Below are positions 30,896-33,491 of a stretch of DNA of 33,491 nucleotides, piece by piece. A program made the position numbers and the translations under genes. Under the pieces are notes generated by a model. That model saw only the letters and a program-made list of their open reading frames with translations. It had not been told where the DNA came from and ran no database searches. The DNA comes from Bacteroidota bacterium. GTDB taxonomy: Bacteria > Bacteroidota > Ignavibacteria > Kapaibacteriales > UBA2268. The number at the start of each line of letters is the position of its first letter. Positions within the stretch are counted from its first letter, which is position 1. Location of the stretch: NCBI GenBank assembly GCA_029974985.1, contig JARKQC010000084.1, forward strand, positions 1-33,491, read 5' to 3'.

Positions 30896-33491
30896 TTATG
30901 GCATTACAACAACGTTATCAATAATAACCTCGTTATCAGCAGTAATTACAACTGAATATACTCCAGCTGCTAAGCCTTTAAGAGGTACATTAAAGCTATG
31001 ACGTCCAGCGTTGTAAGTAGCACCGTTTACTGGTAACAATACTTGTTTACCGTCAGCAGTGAAGAATGCAATCTTCAAGTTAGCTGATTGAGTTAAATCA
31101 ACTGTCATCATTACATAATCACGAGCTGGGTTTGGTGAGATATGAGAAGCACTTAATACGTTGTCGCCAACAAGTGGTAAGTCTTCTGAATCAAATGCAC
31201 CTTTAAGTGTCATACCACCACGGTTATTAGAATTCAATGCCGCATTTGTATTATTAAACGACCTCAAATTACCAGCACCTTGATAAGCACATACTTTAAA
31301 TGCATATTGAGTCTTACTTGATAAATTTGTTACCGATACACTACTACCAGTACCTTGATATACAGTATAAGTATTTGCGGCAATTGAAGTACCAGACCCA
31401 AATGTTGCATTTGCAGTATAAGAAGCGCCATTAGTGAATTTGTAGGTTGCTGGAATACTTAAACGACCTCTTGTACCCATAACAATTACACCATCTCCAT
31501 CACCATTTGATGCCCAAGATAAATCAACAGAGTTAGTTGTCCAGTTGCTAAATGATAAATTAGACGCTTGTACTGTTGGAACAGTTGCTACAAGGTTGAA
31601 GTAAGCACTTGTACCAGAGGCTAAATCATTAGCATTGTCTGTTGCTTCGAGATTAACATCTGCGGCACCAACTAATGGATCGCCAGCGTTAAGTGTAACA
31701 GATAATGTAGTTGAGTATGCTGGAGCAGTAATTGAACCTGTTACAGTAGTTGAGAATGTTGCATCACCTTCTTGAACTGTAATTGTGAAGTTTACTGTTC
31801 CTGTCGGTGCGACTGGATTGTTATATTGGTCAAGAGTTTGTACTGTTAAATTAAATGCAGTACCACTGATTTGTGTACCTGGATTAATAATGTGTAGTTT
31901 CGTAGCAACTGCAGAACCTTCTACAAATGTTATAACTACATCATCAGAAGATACACAAGCACCATTAGTTACTGTCCATCTAAATGTATAAGTTCCGAAA
32001 GCACTAACAGTTACATTTGTATTAAATGTACTTGCACTTGCAAATGTTGCAGTACCATCACCTGATACTTTTGTCCAAAGACCAGTTGCTGGACTTGGAT
32101 TTGTAGCACCTAATTGATAGCTTAATTCATCAAGGTCAGCTTCATCGTCATTGCCAGCGTTAGCCGAAACAAGAGCATTTACTGTAATTGTAGTAGTTGC
32201 TGAATTTGTACAACCATTAGCATCTGTATATGTATATGTTAATGTATGAACACCAACTCCAGCTGATGTTGGATTGAATACATTAGATGTTACTCCAGTA
32301 CCACTATATGTTCCACCTGCTGGACTTCCTTGAGTTAAAGTAAAGCTTGAACTATTAACACATACTGGATTATAAGTACCAGCAGATACTGTTGGTAATC
32401 CATTTACTACGATTGTCTTAGTTGCAAATACTGAACAAGCTCCATTTGTTGCTGTATAAGTTATTGTATGTGTTCCTACACCTGCGGTTCCTGGATTAAA
32501 TGTATTTCCACTTACACCAGCACCACTATAAGAACCAGTTCCTACATCTGTTGACGCTGTTAATGGTAATGGATTTGCATTAATACATACAGAACTAAAT
32601 GTTTGAGTCCAAGTGATTGTTGGTAACTTGTCAACTACGATTGTCTTAGTTGCAAATACTGAACAATCTCCATTGGTTGCGGTATAAGTAATTGTATGAG
32701 TACCTACACCAGCAGCATTTGGATAAAATATACTGCCTGTTACACCAGCACCACTATAAGAACCAGTTCCTACATCTGTTGACGCTGTTAAGGTTACTGA
32801 ACCAGCATTTTGACAATATGGTCCATAACTTGCTGTCCAAGTGATTGTTGGTAACTTATCTACTACGATTGTCTTGCTTTCAAATACTGAACAAGCTCCA
32901 TTTGTTGCTGTATAAGTAATCGTATGTGTTCCAACGCCAGCTGCGCTTGGATAGAACATATTACCAGTAACGCCATTACCACTAAATGCTCCACTACCTA
33001 CACTTGTTAAAGCTGATAATGGAACACCATTTGAATTTTCACATACAGAACTAAATGTTTGTGACCATGTAATTGTTGGTAACTCATCTACTACGATTGT
33101 CTTAGTTGCAGTTACAGATGCACACGAACCATTTGTTACGGTATAAGTAATCGTATGAGTACCTGCACCTGCAGCACTTGGATTAAATGTATTGCCTGTT
33201 ACACCAGCACCACTATAAGAACCAGTTCCTACATCTGTTGAGGCTGTTAAGGTTACTGAACCAGCATTTTGACAATATGGTCCATAACTTGCTGTCCAAG
33301 TGATTGTTGGTAACTTATCTACTACGATTGTCTTTGTTGCAGTTGAAACGCAACCGCCATCTGAATATGTATAAGTTATTGTATGTGTACCTGCTCCAGC
33401 CACTGATGGATAGAAGGTATTGCCAGTTACACCAAGACCACTATATGTTCCACCAGTAGGAATTGCATCGCCAGTTAATGTAATTGGAGTT
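30896..33491 (-). CDS. T9SS-sorted repeat protein (adhesin-like), 5' end outside the window
   Basis: The frame is open to the right edge: 33404-33491 continues it as NTFYPS and TGGTYSGLGVTG, so the Met-like GTG at 33403 is internal. The visible 864 residues contain about six Ig-like repeats of 76-77 residues (33491 to about 32160), each with VC-N---LTAS, GTYSG-GV-GN-F-P, AG-GTHTITYT and KTIVVD-LP. These are followed by a distinct Ig-like unit (about 32160-31920), a big Ig/invasin-like unit (KLHIINPGTQISGTAFNLTV, DQYNNPV), an Fn3-like unit, and the T9SS sorting domain (last 80 residues: ISPNPARDYVMMTVDL, LAAGVYSVVITADNE, ending VVMP). It is surface-exposed and likely adhesive. Base composition is clearly richer in G+C than its neighbours. 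The true start is not in view. Confidence 0.92.
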   Translation of the reverse strand, partial: TPITLTGDAIPTGGTYSGLGVTGNTFYPSVAGAGTHTITYTYSDGGCVSTATKTIVVDKLPTITWTASYGPYCQNAGSVTLTASTDVGTGSYSGAGVTGNTFNPSAAGAGTHTITYTVTNGSCASVTATKTIVVDELPTITWSQTFSSVCENSNGVPLSALTSVGSGAFSGNGVTGNMFYPSAAGVGTHTITYTATNGACSVFESKTIVVDKLPTITWTASYGPYCQNAGSVTLTASTDVGTGSYSGAGVTGSIFYPNAAGVGTHTITYTATNGDCSVFATKTIVVDKLPTITWTQTFSSVCINANPLPLTASTDVGTGSYSGAGVSGNTFNPGTAGVGTHTITYTATNGACSVFATKTIVVNGLPTVSAGTYNPVCVNSSSFTLTQGSPAGGTYSGTGVTSNVFNPTSAGVGVHTLTYTYTDANGCTNSATTTITVNALVSANAGNDDEADLDELSYQLGATNPSPATGLWTKVSGDGTATFASASTFNTNVTVSAFGTYTFRWTVTNGACVSSDDVVITFVEGSAVATKLHIINPGTQISGTAFNLTVQTLDQYNNPVAPTGTVNFTITVQEGDATFSTTVTGSITAPAYSTTLSVTLNAGDPLVGAADVNLEATDNANDLASGTSAYFNLVATVPTVQASNLSFSNWTTNSVDLSWASNGDGDGVIVMGTRGRLSIPATYKFTNGASYTANATFGSGTSIAANTYTVYQGTGSSVSVTNLSSKTQYAFKVCAYQGAGNLRSFNNTNAALNSNNRGGMTLKGAFDSEDLPLVGDNVLSASHISPNPARDYVMMTVDLTQSANLKIAFFTADGKQVLLPVNGATYNAGRHSFNVPLKGLAAGVYSVVITADNEVIIDNVVVMP
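32734..32875 (-). repeat. Copy A of a 142-base near-identical direct repeat
   Basis: The 142 bases match 33193-33334 with a single visible difference (C at 32783, G at 33242). The copies are offset by 459 bases, which equals two Ig-like units (153 codons), so the frame is preserved. Shorter matches to 32512-32563 are also present. Confidence 0.8.
33193..33334 (-). repeat. Copy B of the 142-base direct repeat
   Basis: Partner of 32734-32875; it spans the end of one Ig-like unit and the first half of the next. The type order of units across 32393-33307 is A-B-A-B (units beginning TITWTASYGPYC alternate with TITW-QTFSSVC), suggesting duplication of a two-unit block. Confidence 0.8.

Noticed and set aside
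32390..33491. Regular repeats that could suggest a CRISPR array
   Set aside because: The period is about 228 bases, copies diverge, and all are in one continuous coding frame of an Ig-like repeat protein.

Overview
The window reads as a chromosomal segment of an AT-rich member of the Bacteroidota/Chlorobi/Ignavibacteria (FCB) lineage. Support comes from a large secreted protein ending in a type IX secretion (T9SS) sorting domain, an OmpA protein with a PD40 propeller, a rhomboid with a Bacteroidota-type tail, general scarcity of Shine-Dalgarno sequences, and ordinary FCB housekeeping genes. A real HydG (maturase of [FeFe] hydrogenase) suggests an anaerobic or fermentative lifestyle. A Kapabacteria/Ignavibacteria-like placement is my guess; no 16S gene or ribosomal protein is present to test it.

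Layout. 1-301: remains of an IS1182-type transposase with its middle deleted. 428-2313 (minus): ymdB-asd with a good terminator. 2403-2948: PduO-type cobalamin adenosyltransferase. 2998-4227: a small accessory patch with a secreted ankyrin protein, a truncated copy of its C-terminal domain, and a frameshifted HicB-like antitoxin, ending beside tRNA-Ser(CGA). 4424-4705 (minus): small PHA-system-like protein. 4805-11341: SlyD-like isomerase followed by a tightly packed gene set for the complete shikimate pathway, in five genes plus aroC, with two fusions: chorismate mutase-DAHP synthase and AroE-AroK. 11437-12005: thioredoxin plus a small membrane protein with a CX4C motif. 12162-12686: fabA. 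12754-14446 (minus): hydG with a TM1266-type regulator. 14668-15429 (minus): HAD hydrolase. 15583-18203: an unknown helical protein, rhomboid protease and ispG. 18296-21489 (minus): deoA/pdp, sodium:solute symporter, pgsA. 21602-24202: TrmH-type RNA methyltransferase, plsY, gpsA. 24246-27092: PorE-like OmpA/PD40 protein and a TPR protein. 27193-30711 (minus): orphan substrate-binding lipoprotein, uncharacterised membrane protein, S41 protease. 30896 to the right edge (minus): T9SS-sorted protein with Ig-like repeats; its 5' end lies outside the window.

The functional core is biosynthetic. The aro operon turns PEP plus erythrose-4-phosphate into chorismate, and its first enzyme carries a chorismate mutase domain that diverts or senses chorismate toward phenylalanine/tyrosine. 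gpsA, plsY and pgsA supply and use glycerol-3-phosphate for phospholipid, and fabA could add unsaturated fatty acids. I did not find a clearly new defence or mobile system. The parts most worth a second look are the fused and unusually AT-rich aro operon with a non-canonical EPSP synthase loop, the hydG/TM1266 pair without hydE or hydF, the thioredoxin/CX4C membrane protein pair, and the PorE-like/TPR pair together with the recently duplicated repeats in the T9SS cargo. All calls rest on reading the sequence by eye; no database search was run.
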